A stretch of 12,573 nt of DNA from SIG710 sp045651985. GTDB taxonomy: Bacteria; Bacillota; Clostridia; Oscillospirales; CAG-272. The stretch lies in contig JAZRTK010000048.1 in assembly GCA_045651985.1 (NCBI GenBank), positions 1-12,573 on the forward strand, written 5' to 3'. Shown in pieces: positions 1-7,091 of the stretch. Below the pieces are notes generated by a model that ran no database searches, was not told the origin of the DNA, and saw only the letters and a program-made list of their open reading frames with translations. Numbering within the stretch: position 1 is the first letter of the stretch; the number at the start of each line of letters is the position of its first letter. A program made the position numbers and the translations under genes.

Positions 1-54
1 CAGTGCCGAAAATACTTGTCGGGCGACCGACCGGGAAGATAGGTCAATGCTGAC
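1..54 (+). rRNA. rrf: 5S ribosomal RNA, 3' part (cut by window start)
   Basis: The first 54 bases match positions 124-177 of the complete 5S copy that follows, with 4 differences, and end in the same kind of 3' helix strand (GCTGAC against GCCGAC). It is the 3' half of a 5S rRNA whose 5' half lies outside the window. The two 5S genes sit head to tail with only 7 nt (55-61) between mature ends, a repeat period of 123 bases. Confidence 0.88.
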
Positions 55-61
55 ATTAATA

Positions 62-177
<116 letters not shown>

Positions 178-183
178 ACTACT

Positions 184-213
184 CAGGAAAACAGAAATGT
201 TTTCCTGTTTATG
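184..213 (+). terminator. hairpin after 5S rRNA (weak terminator or processing stem)
   Basis: A 9-bp perfect stem, CAGGAAAAC (184-192) with GTTTTCCTG (199-207) around a 6-nt loop, is followed by a short T-poor tail (TTTATG). The poor U-tract and the tRNA 60 nt downstream without a promoter of its own suggest partial read-through or a processing signal rather than a full stop. Confidence 0.5.
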
Positions 214-266
214 TATAGAGGAGAAAGACGGGTAAGCAATAGTTTGCTCGACTGTTCCCTCAAAAT

Positions 267-342
267 GCCTCTTTAGCTCAGTTGGCAGAGCACGTGACTG
301 TTAATCACGGTGTCGTTGGTTCGAGCCCATCAAGGGGCGCCA
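267..342 (+). tRNA. tRNA-Asn (anticodon GTT), CCA encoded
   Basis: A 76-nt cloverleaf. The acceptor stem GCCTCTT (267-273) pairs with AAGGGGC (332-338) including one G-U pair, then discriminator G339 and an encoded CCA (340-342). The anticodon arm reads GTGA-CTGTTAA-TCAC with anticodon GTT, so it decodes Asn AAC/AAT. The D arm begins GCTCAGTTGG. The T arm is GTTGG-TTCGAGC-CCATC (315-331), which leaves one T-T mismatch (316/330) where most tRNAs pair. No promoter is visible in the gap after the 5S gene, so it is probably co-transcribed with the rRNA operon. The 3' end is repeated twice downstream. Confidence 0.95.
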
Positions 343-379
343 AAAAAGGACATAGACCGAATGGTCTGTGTCCTTTTTT
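343..379 (+). terminator. Rho-independent terminator of the rRNA/tRNA unit (copy 1)
   Basis: An 11-bp stem, GGACATAGACC (348-358) with GGTCTGTGTCC (363-373), one G-U pair, loop GAAT, flanked by A6 on the left and T6 on the right. It starts directly after the tRNA CCA. The same terminator is repeated 167 bases later. Confidence 0.93.
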
Positions 380-509
380 CGTGTTTCTTCAAAGGCTCGA
401 ACCACTCTTGTTTTGCATTAAAAAACAAGAACAGTTTGCGCTACGGTGAGCTTTAAGTTTGGCTGAATGATAACGCAAACCATGGTTCAGAGCCCATCAA
501 GGGGCGCCA

Positions 510-546
510 AAAAAGGACATAGACCGAATGGTCTGTGTCCTTTTTT
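510..546 (+). terminator. Rho-independent terminator, duplicated copy 2
   Basis: Identical to the terminator after the tRNA: stem GGACATAGACC (515-525) with GGTCTGTGTCC (530-540), A-tract before and T6 after. It lies inside the second 167-bp repeat unit and would act as a backup stop for read-through from the rRNA/tRNA unit. Confidence 0.85.
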
Positions 547-705
547 CGTGTTTGTCCAAAGGTTCGAACCACTCTTGTTTTGCATTAAAAAACAAGAACA
601 GTTTGCGCTACGGTGAGCTTCAAGTTTGGCTGAATGATAACGCAAACGATGGTTCAGAGCCCATCAAGGGGCGTCAAATGAATACCATCTGAACTTTGAT
701 CCGTT

Positions 706-730
706 AGCACTCGATTTGAGGTGCTTTTTC
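706..730 (+). terminator. possible weak terminator downstream of the repeat array
   Basis: AGCAC (706-710) pairs with GTGCT (721-725), with extra TC/GA pairing inside, followed by a T-run. The stem is short and bulged. It may be the original stop of the tRNA unit before the repeat arose, or chance. The rest of 680-840 is AT-rich and shows no gene that I can support. Confidence 0.4.
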
Positions 731-840
731 TAAACACTTGCGCAATATTACTTTCTCAAATCAGTTGCCTATTTTTCTACTTTTTTAAGCCATAGATACG
801 CGGTCTTGATTTCGAAAATCATATATCCACTTGTGTTTAT

Positions 841-869
841 TAGACTTTTTAATCTTTAAACTATATACT
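841..869 (+). promoter_or_regulatory. probable SigA promoter for the oxidoreductase operon
   Basis: TAGACT (841-846) and TATACT (864-869) are separated by 17 bases, in an AT-rich tract 56 bases before the first start codon. The -35 matches consensus at 4 of 6 positions and the -10 at 5 of 6. No better pair is seen between the repeat array and the gene. The ribosome binding site AAGGGGGT lies at 913-920. Confidence 0.5.
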
Positions 870-924
870 TTACATATTCATTGAACTATGAGTAAATAAT
901 AATGAAAAATTCAAGGGGGTAAAT

Positions 925-2052
925 ATGGCACATAGTTTTGAATTTGCTGACAAGCGACCGCCGTATACTGTAACCTTGCCTACGATAAATGAAAACGGTT
1001 GCTATGAAATAAGGCTTGAAAGTATCGGCGGTCTCGGCGCCAATCTTTGCGGAAAGCTTCTTGGCGAGCTGGGGGCTGCTTATTTAAATCTTAACGCGGC
1101 GTCATTTTCGAGCTACGGTTCGGAAAAGAGAGGATCACCGGTGAAATCCTATGTACGCTGGAGTGCGCCCGTACGCGATATTTTGCATAACAGCCCCGTA
1201 GAGCGACCTCATCTGCTGGTTTTGTTTCATCACGCCCTTTCGAAAACATTGCCCGTTACGGCGGGTGTTGATGAGAATTGTACACTGGTAGTTAATACCG
1301 ACAGAACACCCGAGCAAACCCGTGAAGATCTTCGTTTGTACGCAGGGAATATATGTTGTGTCAATGCTTTGGAATTGGCACTTGAAAGTAAAAGCAGAAT
1401 TAATATGGTTATTCTTGGTGCTATTGCAAAAGCTTCCGGATTTATTCCTGTTGAAGCCGTAAAGGAGCTGGTAAGTAACACTTTGGGGAAAAAATATCCC
1501 GCAATGCTTGAAAGCAACCTAAAGGGAATAGACCTTGGATTTAACAATGTAAAAAGCCAAAAGTTTGAAGATGACGGGGGTTTTCAAAAGATCGAATGCC
1601 GAGAGCTCCGCAGTAAATGGGGGTATGAAAACGCACCTATGGGTGGTGCGAATCCGCATTTTGGAAGCACGGTGTCAAATGATCTGTCACCCTCAAGAGA
1701 AGGGTTTATCCCCCTTTTTCTCCCCGAAAAATGTATTCATTGCGGTCTTTGCGACACGACCTGCCCCGATATGGTGTTTCAGTTTTTGAAGGGAGAATAC
1801 CGCGGAAAGCCGACCATGATGAATCGAGGTCTTGACTACCACCATTGCAAAGGGTGTCTGCGTTGCGTGGACGTATGTCCCACGGGCGCGTTAGTGGCGG
1901 GACGTGAAAACGAGCATCCCGACAAAAAATGGTTTGTGCGAAACAAAGATCTGATAAGTGACAACATTGATTTTGAGCCACAGGGGGCGGATCCTTGGGT
2001 GACGGGCGAATCATATTTAGATGAAAAAAGAGTAGACGGAGGGCTTATGTAA
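925..2052 (+). CDS. 2-oxoacid:ferredoxin oxidoreductase, gamma-delta fusion subunit
   Basis: 375 residues. The N-terminal part (about 28-210) is the gamma domain, with a GGLGAN turn (35-40) and SYGSEKRG (63-70), typical of POR/VOR gamma subunits. The C-terminal part (about 262-330) is the delta ferredoxin domain with two [4Fe-4S] motifs, Cys270-273-276-280 and Cys308-311-314-318, each CX2CX2CX3C. It would carry electrons from the ThDP site to external ferredoxin. The partner catalytic gene starts 1 nt after the stop, with its ribosome binding site inside this gene, so the pair is translationally linked. Start at ATG 925 follows AAGGGGGT with 4-nt spacing. Gamma and delta are usually separate genes or parts of a single PFOR chain. 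The cytoplasmic role is known for the family; the exact substrate is inferred from the partner. Confidence 0.9.
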   Translation: MAHSFEFADKRPPYTVTLPTINENGCYEIRLESIGGLGANLCGKLLGELGAAYLNLNAASFSSYGSEKRGSPVKSYVRWSAPVRDILHNSPVERPHLLVLFHHALSKTLPVTAGVDENCTLVVNTDRTPEQTREDLRLYAGNICCVNALELALESKSRINMVILGAIAKASGFIPVEAVKELVSNTLGKKYPAMLESNLKGIDLGFNNVKSQKFEDDGGFQKIECRELRSKWGYENAPMGGANPHFGSTVSNDLSPSREGFIPLFLPEKCIHCGLCDTTCPDMVFQFLKGEYRGKPTMMNRGLDYHHCKGCLRCVDVCPTGALVAGRENEHPDKKWFVRNKDLISDNIDFEPQGADPWVTGESYLDEKRVDGGLM

Positions 2053-2053
2053 A

Positions 2054-4279
2054 ATGGAGAACGCAAAACAGATACTTTTATTTGAAAGCGGAAACGAGCT
2101 TGCCGCCTATGCCGCCAAACAAATAAATTATCACGTTATGGGGTATTATCCCATAACGCCGTCTACGCAGATAGCGGAATATCTAGACCAAATGGGGGCA
2201 GACGGAGAGCATAGCATCGCTTTAATGCCCGCGGAGGGGGAACACAGTGCCGCAGGAATATGCTACGGTGCTTCTGTGGGCGGGGGAAGAGTTTTTAATG
2301 CAACCTCTGCCAACGGACTGCTGTATGCCTTGGAACAGCTTCCCGTTCAATCGGGAACACGTTTTCCAATGGTGTTGAACGTTGCCTGCCGAACTGTATC
2401 GGGACCTCTCTCCATAAAGGGGGATCACAGTGACATTATGTATACACTTAATGCAGGCTGGGTCATTCTTTTCGCTGATTCTCCCCAGGAGGTCTACGAC
2501 TGCAATATTTGTGCCATTAAGATCGCCGAGGCTGTAAGACTTCCCGTTATAGTGGCGTTTGACGGCTTTTTTACAAGTCATCAAAAACGAAACTGCTATG
2601 TGTTTTCCGACGACAGCACCGTACAGAAATTTATAGGACCTTTGCGCGGTCAGAACACACCTCTTGATCCCGAAAATCCCGTCACCATAGGCTCATATAT
2701 GAATGAACCGGATTTAATGAATAACAAATATCAGCTTCATATGGCAATGGAGAATGCCCGCACGGTGATTAGACAGGTCTTTGAAGAATATGCACAGCTG
2801 TCTCAAAGAAATCTGTCTGCGGTAAAATCATACAAGGCTGACGATGCTGAGGTTTTGCTGTTTGTGTTGGGTTCGGCATATCTTACTGCAAAGGCGGCTG
2901 TAGACAAGCTTAGAAATGAGGGGAAAAAGGTGGGAGTATTTACGTTGGGAGTGCTAAGACCTTTCCCGATAGAACAGATCGCTGATCTGTGCAAAAATGC
3001 AACGACTATCCTCATAGCCGACCGTCAGGACAGCTACGGTGCAGGGGGCGGCAATATGTCACTTGAGATACGCGCAGCCCTGCAGCAAAAGGGACTGACT
3101 ACACGGGTCATAAACCGCATATACGGTCTTGGAGGACGTGATTTTTTTGAAGAAGATGCCGTAGAGCTTTTTGAGTCTTGCTATAAGGAAAATGTATCTG
3201 AATTTGATTATGTGGGGGTTTATTCGGGTGAAAAGGAATATGACCCACAGCCGTACTTTAAAGCGGTAAAGGAAAGCGAATCCCCGACTCTTATCTCGTG
3301 TTACGAAGAAAACGGCAAGGTGACTGTTGAAGGGGCTACCGTTCGTGATACTACCGCAAGACCTAAACGATTGGCACCCGGTCACGGCGCTTGTCCCGGT
3401 TGCGGTATACCCGTAAACGTCAACCTGCTCCTCAGGGGAATCGAGGGGAACGTGGTGCTTCTGTTTCAGACGGGATGCGGTATGGTAGTCACGACCAATT
3501 ATCCAAAGACTGCATTTAAAGTACCGTATGTGCATAATCTGTTTCAAAACGGAGCCGCAACGCTGGCGGGACTTTCAAAGATGTACCACCAAATGCAGGA
3601 TCGCGGCGAGCTTCCTTGCGGGGATATTACCTTTATTATGGTAAGCGGTGACGGCGGTATGGATATCGGCATGGGATCGGCACTGGGTACTGCGCTCAGG
3701 AACGACCCCGTAATACTTTTTGAATATGATAATGGCGGTTATATGAACACGGGTTATCAGCTGTCCTATTCTACGCCTATGGGTGCTAAAAGCGCGACGT
3801 CACATCTTGGGGAAAAGCAATGGGGCAAAAGCTTTTTTAACAAGGATATGCCGCGCATTATGGCGGCTACAGGAATGCCCTATGTTGCTACTGCCGCAGA
3901 ATGCGAACCTAACGATTTTATAAAAAAGGCGGCGAAAGCTCAGTACTATGCTAAAAATCACGGAACGGCGTATATCAAATGTATGTCGGCTTGTCCTCTC
4001 AACTGGGGAGATAAGCCCAATACCGAGCGCAAAGTGATTTCCGCCGCGGTGAATAGCTGTTATTTTCCGTTATATGAGGTTGAGAGGGGGATCACATCGC
4101 TTTCTTTTGACCCGGAAGCAAGGAACAAAAAAATTCCGATGGCTGACTTCCTGAAAATGATGGGCAGAACAAAACATTTATGTGATGAAAAGTATAGAGA
4201 AAAACTGGAATTGATCCAAAAAGAAGTTGATCTTCGATGGACGCGTCTCAAAGCGTTGTCGGAACATCCTCAATTATAA
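2054..4279 (+). CDS. 2-oxoacid (probably pyruvate):ferredoxin oxidoreductase, alpha-beta fusion
   Basis: 741 residues; oxidative decarboxylation of a 2-oxoacid to acyl-CoA with reduction of ferredoxin. Residues 1 to about 410 are the alpha part: YPITPS (32-37), EGEHSA (61-66), Arg113 in ACRTVSGP, and GDHSDI (123-128). This order resembles the pyruvate pocket of single-chain PFOR (Thr, Glu, Arg) and favours pyruvate over branched-chain acids. Residues about 430-741 are the beta part: CPGC (447-450), Cys475 and Cys647 as likely ligands of the proximal [4Fe-4S] cluster, and a ThDP/Mg motif from GDGG (532) to Asn560. Gene order gamma-delta then alpha-beta is permuted relative to single-chain PFOR (alpha-gamma-delta-beta). 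Alpha-beta fusion also occurs in indolepyruvate oxidoreductase IorA, but that carries a C-terminal ferredoxin domain, absent here. A strong terminator follows. Confidence 0.9.
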   Translation: MENAKQILLFESGNELAAYAAKQINYHVMGYYPITPSTQIAEYLDQMGADGEHSIALMPAEGEHSAAGICYGASVGGGRVFNATSANGLLYALEQLPVQSGTRFPMVLNVACRTVSGPLSIKGDHSDIMYTLNAGWVILFADSPQEVYDCNICAIKIAEAVRLPVIVAFDGFFTSHQKRNCYVFSDDSTVQKFIGPLRGQNTPLDPENPVTIGSYMNEPDLMNNKYQLHMAMENARTVIRQVFEEYAQLSQRNLSAVKSYKADDAEVLLFVLGSAYLTAKAAVDKLRNEGKKVGVFTLGVLRPFPIEQIADLCKNATTILIADRQDSYGAGGGNMSLEIRAALQQKGLTTRVINRIYGLGGRDFFEEDAVELFESCYKENVSEFDYVGVYSGEKEYDPQPYFKAVKESESPTLISCYEENGKVTVEGATVRDTTARPKRLAPGHGACPGCGIPVNVNLLLRGIEGNVVLLFQTGCGMVVTTNYPKTAFKVPYVHNLFQNGAATLAGLSKMYHQMQDRGELPCGDITFIMVSGDGGMDIGMGSALGTALRNDPVILFEYDNGGYMNTGYQLSYSTPMGAKSATSHLGEKQWGKSFFNKDMPRIMAATGMPYVATAAECEPNDFIKKAAKAQYYAKNHGTAYIKCMSACPLNWGDKPNTERKVISAAVNSCYFPLYEVERGITSLSFDPEARNKKIPMADFLKMMGRTKHLCDEKYREKLELIQKEVDLRWTRLKALSEHPQL

Positions 4280-4336
4280 AAAGGGGAGAAGCCGAATAAA
4301 TATACGCCCCGATGCAGATATGTATGGGGGAACACG

Positions 4337-4375
4337 AACAATAAGACCGCCCAAACGGGCGGTCTTATTGTTTCG
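4337..4375 (+). terminator. strong Rho-independent terminator of the oxidoreductase operon
   Basis: A perfect 16-bp stem, AACAATAAGACCGCCC (4337-4352) with its complement (4357-4372), around an AAAC loop. T-rich on the right and A-rich on the left, so it could work in both directions. It closes the two-gene operon. The stretch 4376-4467 after it contains a G-rich patch (CCTTGGGGGGC near 4426-4436) and no gene I can support. Confidence 0.92.
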
Positions 4376-4467
4376 TTACTCCTTTTGGGGATACTTGATT
4401 GGCTTGGGCGTGCCGAAGCTGACCCTTGGGGGGCAAAAAAGAAATCGTATTAAGGAAGTTTTAGCTA

Positions 4468-4496
4468 TTGACTTATTCTGAGAAAAATGGTACAAT
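4468..4496 (+). promoter_or_regulatory. SigA promoter of the NhaC-family gene
   Basis: TTGACT (4468-4473) and TACAAT (4491-4496) with an exact 17-base spacer; each hexamer is one mismatch from consensus. The start point would fall near 4503, giving an 85-90 nt leader before the ATG at 4592. No clear riboswitch fold is visible in the leader. Confidence 0.85.
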
Positions 4497-4591
4497 ATGT
4501 CATATAAAATGGTGAAAAACCTGCAATTTGATGTGCGAGGTCACAAACACCGTTTATTATTCTATTTTTCAAAATCAGAAGGAGAGCTACT

Positions 4592-6148
4592 ATGGAAGGT
4601 ACCTTATGGGCGTTTTTGCCTGCTGTTATCGCCATTATCTTAGCGCTTGTCACAAAGCAAGTCTACGTTTCCCTGTTCTTGGGAATTTTCGTTGGCGCTA
4701 TGATGTACGCGGGCGGTGACATTCTCAAAGCAATGTTTACACTGTTCCAGGTCATGAGTGAAAAGGTGGGCGGCAATACGCCGATCATCGTGTTCCTCGT
4801 CGTGCTCGGCATTCTCGTCGTTCTCATGCAGAAGTCGGGCGGTGCCAAGGCTTACGGCGAATGGGCAGGAAAGAAGATCAAGTCCAAGAGCGGTGTTTTG
4901 GCCGCAACTGCGGGACTTGGCTGCCTCATTTTCGTTGACGACTATTTTAACTGTCTGACGGTTGGTTCCGTTATGCGCCCCGTAACCGACAAGTTCAAGG
5001 TCTCACGCGCAAAGCTTGCTTACATAATTGACGCAACGGCAGCTCCCGTCTGCATTATCGCGCCCATTTCCAGCTGGGCGGCGGCAGTGGCAGGTGAGCT
5101 TGAGGGTGACGGTCTGATGGTATTTATCAGCACGATTCCCTTCAACGTATATGCGCTTCTGACCCTTGTTATGGTGTTTACGCTCTGCTTTATCAAGTTC
5201 GATTTCGGCAAGATGAAGAAATGTGACGATATCGCTGAGAGCACGGGAGACCTGCACGCAGGTCTTTCCGAGGATGCAGAGGACAACTCCTCTGACATCA
5301 AGGTAAACCCCAACGGCAAGGTTCGCCACCTCCTCATCCCCGTTATAATTCTTATCCTTTGCTGCGTCGGCGGCATGATCTACACGGGCTTCTTCTACAA
5401 CTGGGATACGGGTCTCATTGATTCCGCACCTCAGTCCGCAAACGTTATCGAGGCGTTCTCCAACTGTGATGCAGGTATGTCCCTGGCTATCGGCTCGACC
5501 GTTGCTCTCTTTATCATCTCTATCTACTATATGATAGCAGGCGTAGTTTCCTTCAAGGAAATAACGGGCAGCTTTACCGACGGCTTTAAGGCAATGGTTC
5601 CCGCTATTCTGATACTTACCTTTGCATGGTCCATTTCCGGCATCATGGGCGCGAAGGGCGGCTACCTTGACGCGCAGGCGTTCGTTGAAGCAAATCTTGC
5701 TAACAGCGCGTTCCCCCAGTTCCTTTTCCCTGCGATCTTCTTTATTCTTGCAGGTGCTATCGCTTTTGCAACGGGTACTTCTTGGGGTACTTTCGGCGTG
5801 CTTGTGCCTATCGCCGTAACCATTCTCGGCGGCAGTGGAACTATGGCTATTCTGACCGTTTCCGCAACCCTTGGCGGTGCCGTATTCGGCGACCACGTCT
5901 CGCCCATTTCCGACACCACGATCCTTGCGTCCGCAGGTGCACAGTGTAATCACGTCAACCACGTAAATACACAGCTTCCTTATGCGGCACTTGTTGCTGT
6001 AATCGCGGCTCTTGCTTACGTTGTGGCTGGTCTGTGCGCAAGTCTTGGCGGCGTGCTGTGTTGCATTATCATGTGGGCAGTTGCACTCCTTCTCTTTATG
6101 CTTGCTGTTCTCGTGCTGAAAAATCGCGCGAAGAAGACGGCGGAATAA
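4592..6148 (+). CDS. NhaC-family Na+/H+ antiporter-like membrane transporter
   Basis: 518 residues, strongly hydrophobic, with about 11-13 membrane segments. It belongs to the NhaC antiporter superfamily (PF03553 type). Recognisable features are paired acidic residues in FVDDYF (114-119), an ATGTSWGTFG segment (393-402), and GDHVSPISDTT (433-443), the hallmark block of this family. A hydrophilic, acidic cytoplasmic loop (about 202-247) separates the two halves. The family exchanges Na+ for protons or for organic anions and amino acids (MleN malate/lactate exchange, YuiF-like members), so the substrate cannot be fixed from sequence. It is monocistronic with its own promoter and terminator. The start is supported by AGAAGGAGAG just upstream. 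Confidence 0.88.
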   Translation: MEGTLWAFLPAVIAIILALVTKQVYVSLFLGIFVGAMMYAGGDILKAMFTLFQVMSEKVGGNTPIIVFLVVLGILVVLMQKSGGAKAYGEWAGKKIKSKSGVLAATAGLGCLIFVDDYFNCLTVGSVMRPVTDKFKVSRAKLAYIIDATAAPVCIIAPISSWAAAVAGELEGDGLMVFISTIPFNVYALLTLVMVFTLCFIKFDFGKMKKCDDIAESTGDLHAGLSEDAEDNSSDIKVNPNGKVRHLLIPVIILILCCVGGMIYTGFFYNWDTGLIDSAPQSANVIEAFSNCDAGMSLAIGSTVALFIISIYYMIAGVVSFKEITGSFTDGFKAMVPAILILTFAWSISGIMGAKGGYLDAQAFVEANLANSAFPQFLFPAIFFILAGAIAFATGTSWGTFGVLVPIAVTILGGSGTMAILTVSATLGGAVFGDHVSPISDTTILASAGAQCNHVNHVNTQLPYAALVAVIAALAYVVAGLCASLGGVLCCIIMWAVALLLFMLAVLVLKNRAKKTAE

Positions 6149-6165
6149 AAACGAATAAAGATTTG

Positions 6166-6198
6166 ATATCCCTCCGATCTGTCGGAGGGATATTTCTT
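6166..6198 (+). terminator. Rho-independent terminator after the NhaC-family gene
   Basis: A 12-bp perfect stem, ATATCCCTCCGA (6166-6177) with TCGGAGGGATAT (6182-6193), loop TCTG, then TTCTTGT. The stem is strong and the T-tract moderate. Confidence 0.88.
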
Positions 6199-6258
6199 GT
6201 AAAATGAGCATCTGCAGTGCTCGGTTATTAAATTTCGGATTTTTGGGCAAAATGTAAA

Positions 6259-6288
6259 TTGACAAAGTGCGGAGGGAAATGGTATAAT
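6259..6288 (+). promoter_or_regulatory. SigA promoter of nrdG, with extended -10
   Basis: TTGACA (6259-6264), an 18-base spacer and TATAAT (6283-6288), preceded by TGG, which fits an extended -10. The leader is about 23-25 nt and holds AGGAGGT (6305-6311). No NrdR-box-like palindrome is visible here, unlike the promoter in front of nrdD. An imperfect dyad GAGCA-N7-TGCTC (6206-6222) lies 37 bases upstream of the -35. Confidence 0.9.
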
Positions 6289-6317
6289 CTATTTTACCAC
6301 TCACAGGAGGTAAAAGC

Positions 6318-7004
6318 ATGATCTTCGGCGGACTTCAAAAGCTGACTCTGCTGGATTTTCCCGGCGCGGTCGCATGCATAGTATTTACAAAGGGCTGTAA
6401 TTTTCTTTGCCCTTTTTGCCATAACGCACTTCTTGTCAACAGAGTAGAGCAGGCGCAGGAAATAGACGAGGAGGAAGTGATCTCCTTCCTTAAAAAAAGA
6501 AAAGGCATCCTTGAGGGCGTGGTCATAACGGGCGGTGAGCCTCTTTTACACCCCGAGCTTGAGAAATTTATCCTTCGCGTCCGTGAGCTTGGGTATAAAG
6601 TGAAGCTGGACACAAACGGAGCCTATCCCGATCGTCTCAAAAGCCTCGTTTCAAAGGGGCTTCTTGACTACGTTGCCATGGACATCAAAAATTCCTTTGA
6701 GAAATACCCTCTGACCGCGGGGACGGACAGAGTGAGCATACAAGATGTAGAGGAAAGCATCGATTTTCTCCTTTCGGGTGCCGTACCTTACGAGTTCCGA
6801 ACCACCGTAACGGCGGAATTGCACACAACACAAGATATAGTGTCTATAGTCCGCCGCATCGAAGGCGCAGACAGGTACTTTTTACAGAATTTCACAGACT
6901 CGGGTGACCTCGTAGGGCAGGGAAACAACCCGATTCAGGAGGAAATTCTCGATGAAATGTGCACTGTGTCCAAAAAATACGTAAAATACTGTGAAAAACG
7001 CTGA
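6318..7004 (+). CDS. nrdG: anaerobic ribonucleotide reductase activating protein (radical SAM)
   Basis: 228 residues. It uses reduced flavodoxin/ferredoxin and S-adenosylmethionine to install the glycyl radical on NrdD. The radical SAM cluster motif is CNFLCPFC (Cys27, Cys31, Cys34), and the SAM-binding GGEP is at 72-75. The opening FGGLQKLTLLDFPG is typical of the longer NrdG2 type (about 230 residues); the short E. coli-type NrdG is about 155. The start ATG follows AGGAGGT at 6-nt spacing. nrdG lies upstream of nrdD here, whereas nrdD-nrdG order is common elsewhere. There is no terminator between the two, so the nrdG transcript can run into nrdD, while nrdD also has its own promoter. Other glycyl-radical activases share the fold, but adjacency to nrdD settles the role. 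Confidence 0.93.
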   Translation: MIFGGLQKLTLLDFPGAVACIVFTKGCNFLCPFCHNALLVNRVEQAQEIDEEEVISFLKKRKGILEGVVITGGEPLLHPELEKFILRVRELGYKVKLDTNGAYPDRLKSLVSKGLLDYVAMDIKNSFEKYPLTAGTDRVSIQDVEESIDFLLSGAVPYEFRTTVTAELHTTQDIVSIVRRIEGADRYFLQNFTDSGDLVGQGNNPIQEEILDEMCTVSKKYVKYCEKR

Positions 7005-7006
7005 AA

Positions 7007-7022
7007 ACACAAAATGTAGTGT
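7007..7022 (+). promoter_or_regulatory. NrdR box 1 (candidate)
   Basis: ACACAAAATGTAGTGT matches the known NrdR palindrome (ACACWATATATWGTGT) at 14 of 16 positions. It begins 3 bases after the nrdG stop codon and lies just upstream of the -35 of the nrdD promoter. NrdR is the Zn/ATP-cone repressor that senses dATP/ATP and binds paired boxes. Confidence 0.8.
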
Positions 7023-7030
7023 TTTGTCTA

Positions 7031-7059
7031 TTGACATGGCACTAAATATGCTGTATAAT
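7031..7059 (+). promoter_or_regulatory. consensus SigA promoter of nrdD
   Basis: TTGACA (7031-7036), 17-base spacer, TATAAT (7054-7059): a full consensus match. The start point would be near 7066, giving a leader of about 25 nt. The spacer is overlapped by the second NrdR-like box, so bound repressor would block RNA polymerase. Confidence 0.93.
7039..7054 (+). promoter_or_regulatory. NrdR box 2 (candidate)
   Basis: GCACTAAATATGCTGT matches the NrdR palindrome at 12 of 16 positions. It starts exactly 32 bases after box 1, close to three helical turns, which is the usual spacing for cooperative NrdR binding. It fills the -35/-10 spacer of the nrdD promoter. Weaker than box 1 alone, but spacing and position support it. 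Confidence 0.72.
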
Positions 7060-7091
7060 GAAGTCAATCACGATTGAAAAGGAGCACATTT

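Larger units (their letters stand above)
323..676 (+). repeat. 167-bp tandem direct repeat carrying tRNA-Asn 3' end and terminator
   Basis: Copy 1 covers 323-489, copy 2 covers 490-656, and a truncated third copy starts at 657 and loses identity near 675. Copies 1 and 2 differ at 5 of 167 positions by my alignment. Each unit begins with the last 20 bases of the tRNA (T arm, acceptor strand, CCA), continues with the terminator, and then has about 107 bases of structured sequence. That part holds GGCTCGAACCA (394-404), an inverted copy of the tRNA T arm; a CTTGTTTT/AAAACAAG hairpin (407-429); and a GTTTGCG/CGCAAAC pair (434-440, 474-480). No convincing ORF or second cloverleaf is present. It could be a tandem duplication by slippage or the trace of site-specific integration at the tRNA 3' end. 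Confidence 0.93.

Noticed and set aside
434..510. A second, degenerate tRNA gene ending in the repeated CCA
   Set aside because: The 5' acceptor strand, D arm and anticodon arm cannot be found, and the T loop has an extra base; only the 3' 20 bases of the tRNA are duplicated.
323..676. CRISPR array
   Set aside because: Only two full 167-bp units with no short repeat/unique spacer pattern; the units are near-identical throughout.
4503..4591. Riboswitch in the leader of the NhaC-family gene
   Set aside because: NhaC-family genes sometimes follow riboswitches, but this leader is short, AT-rich and shows only weak imperfect pairing and no recognisable conserved core.
5003..6319. A 438-codon open frame on the minus strand
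   Set aside because: It is antisense to the NhaC-family gene and its composition (many Arg, His, Cys, Asp without domain pattern) is that of a reverse-strand shadow caused by codon bias; no ribosome binding site or family motif.
7074..7091. Upstream TTG start adding six residues to nrdD
   Set aside because: It lies about 8 bases from the predicted transcript start without a ribosome binding site; ATG 7092 has AAGGAG at 7-nt spacing and matches the usual ATP-cone start.
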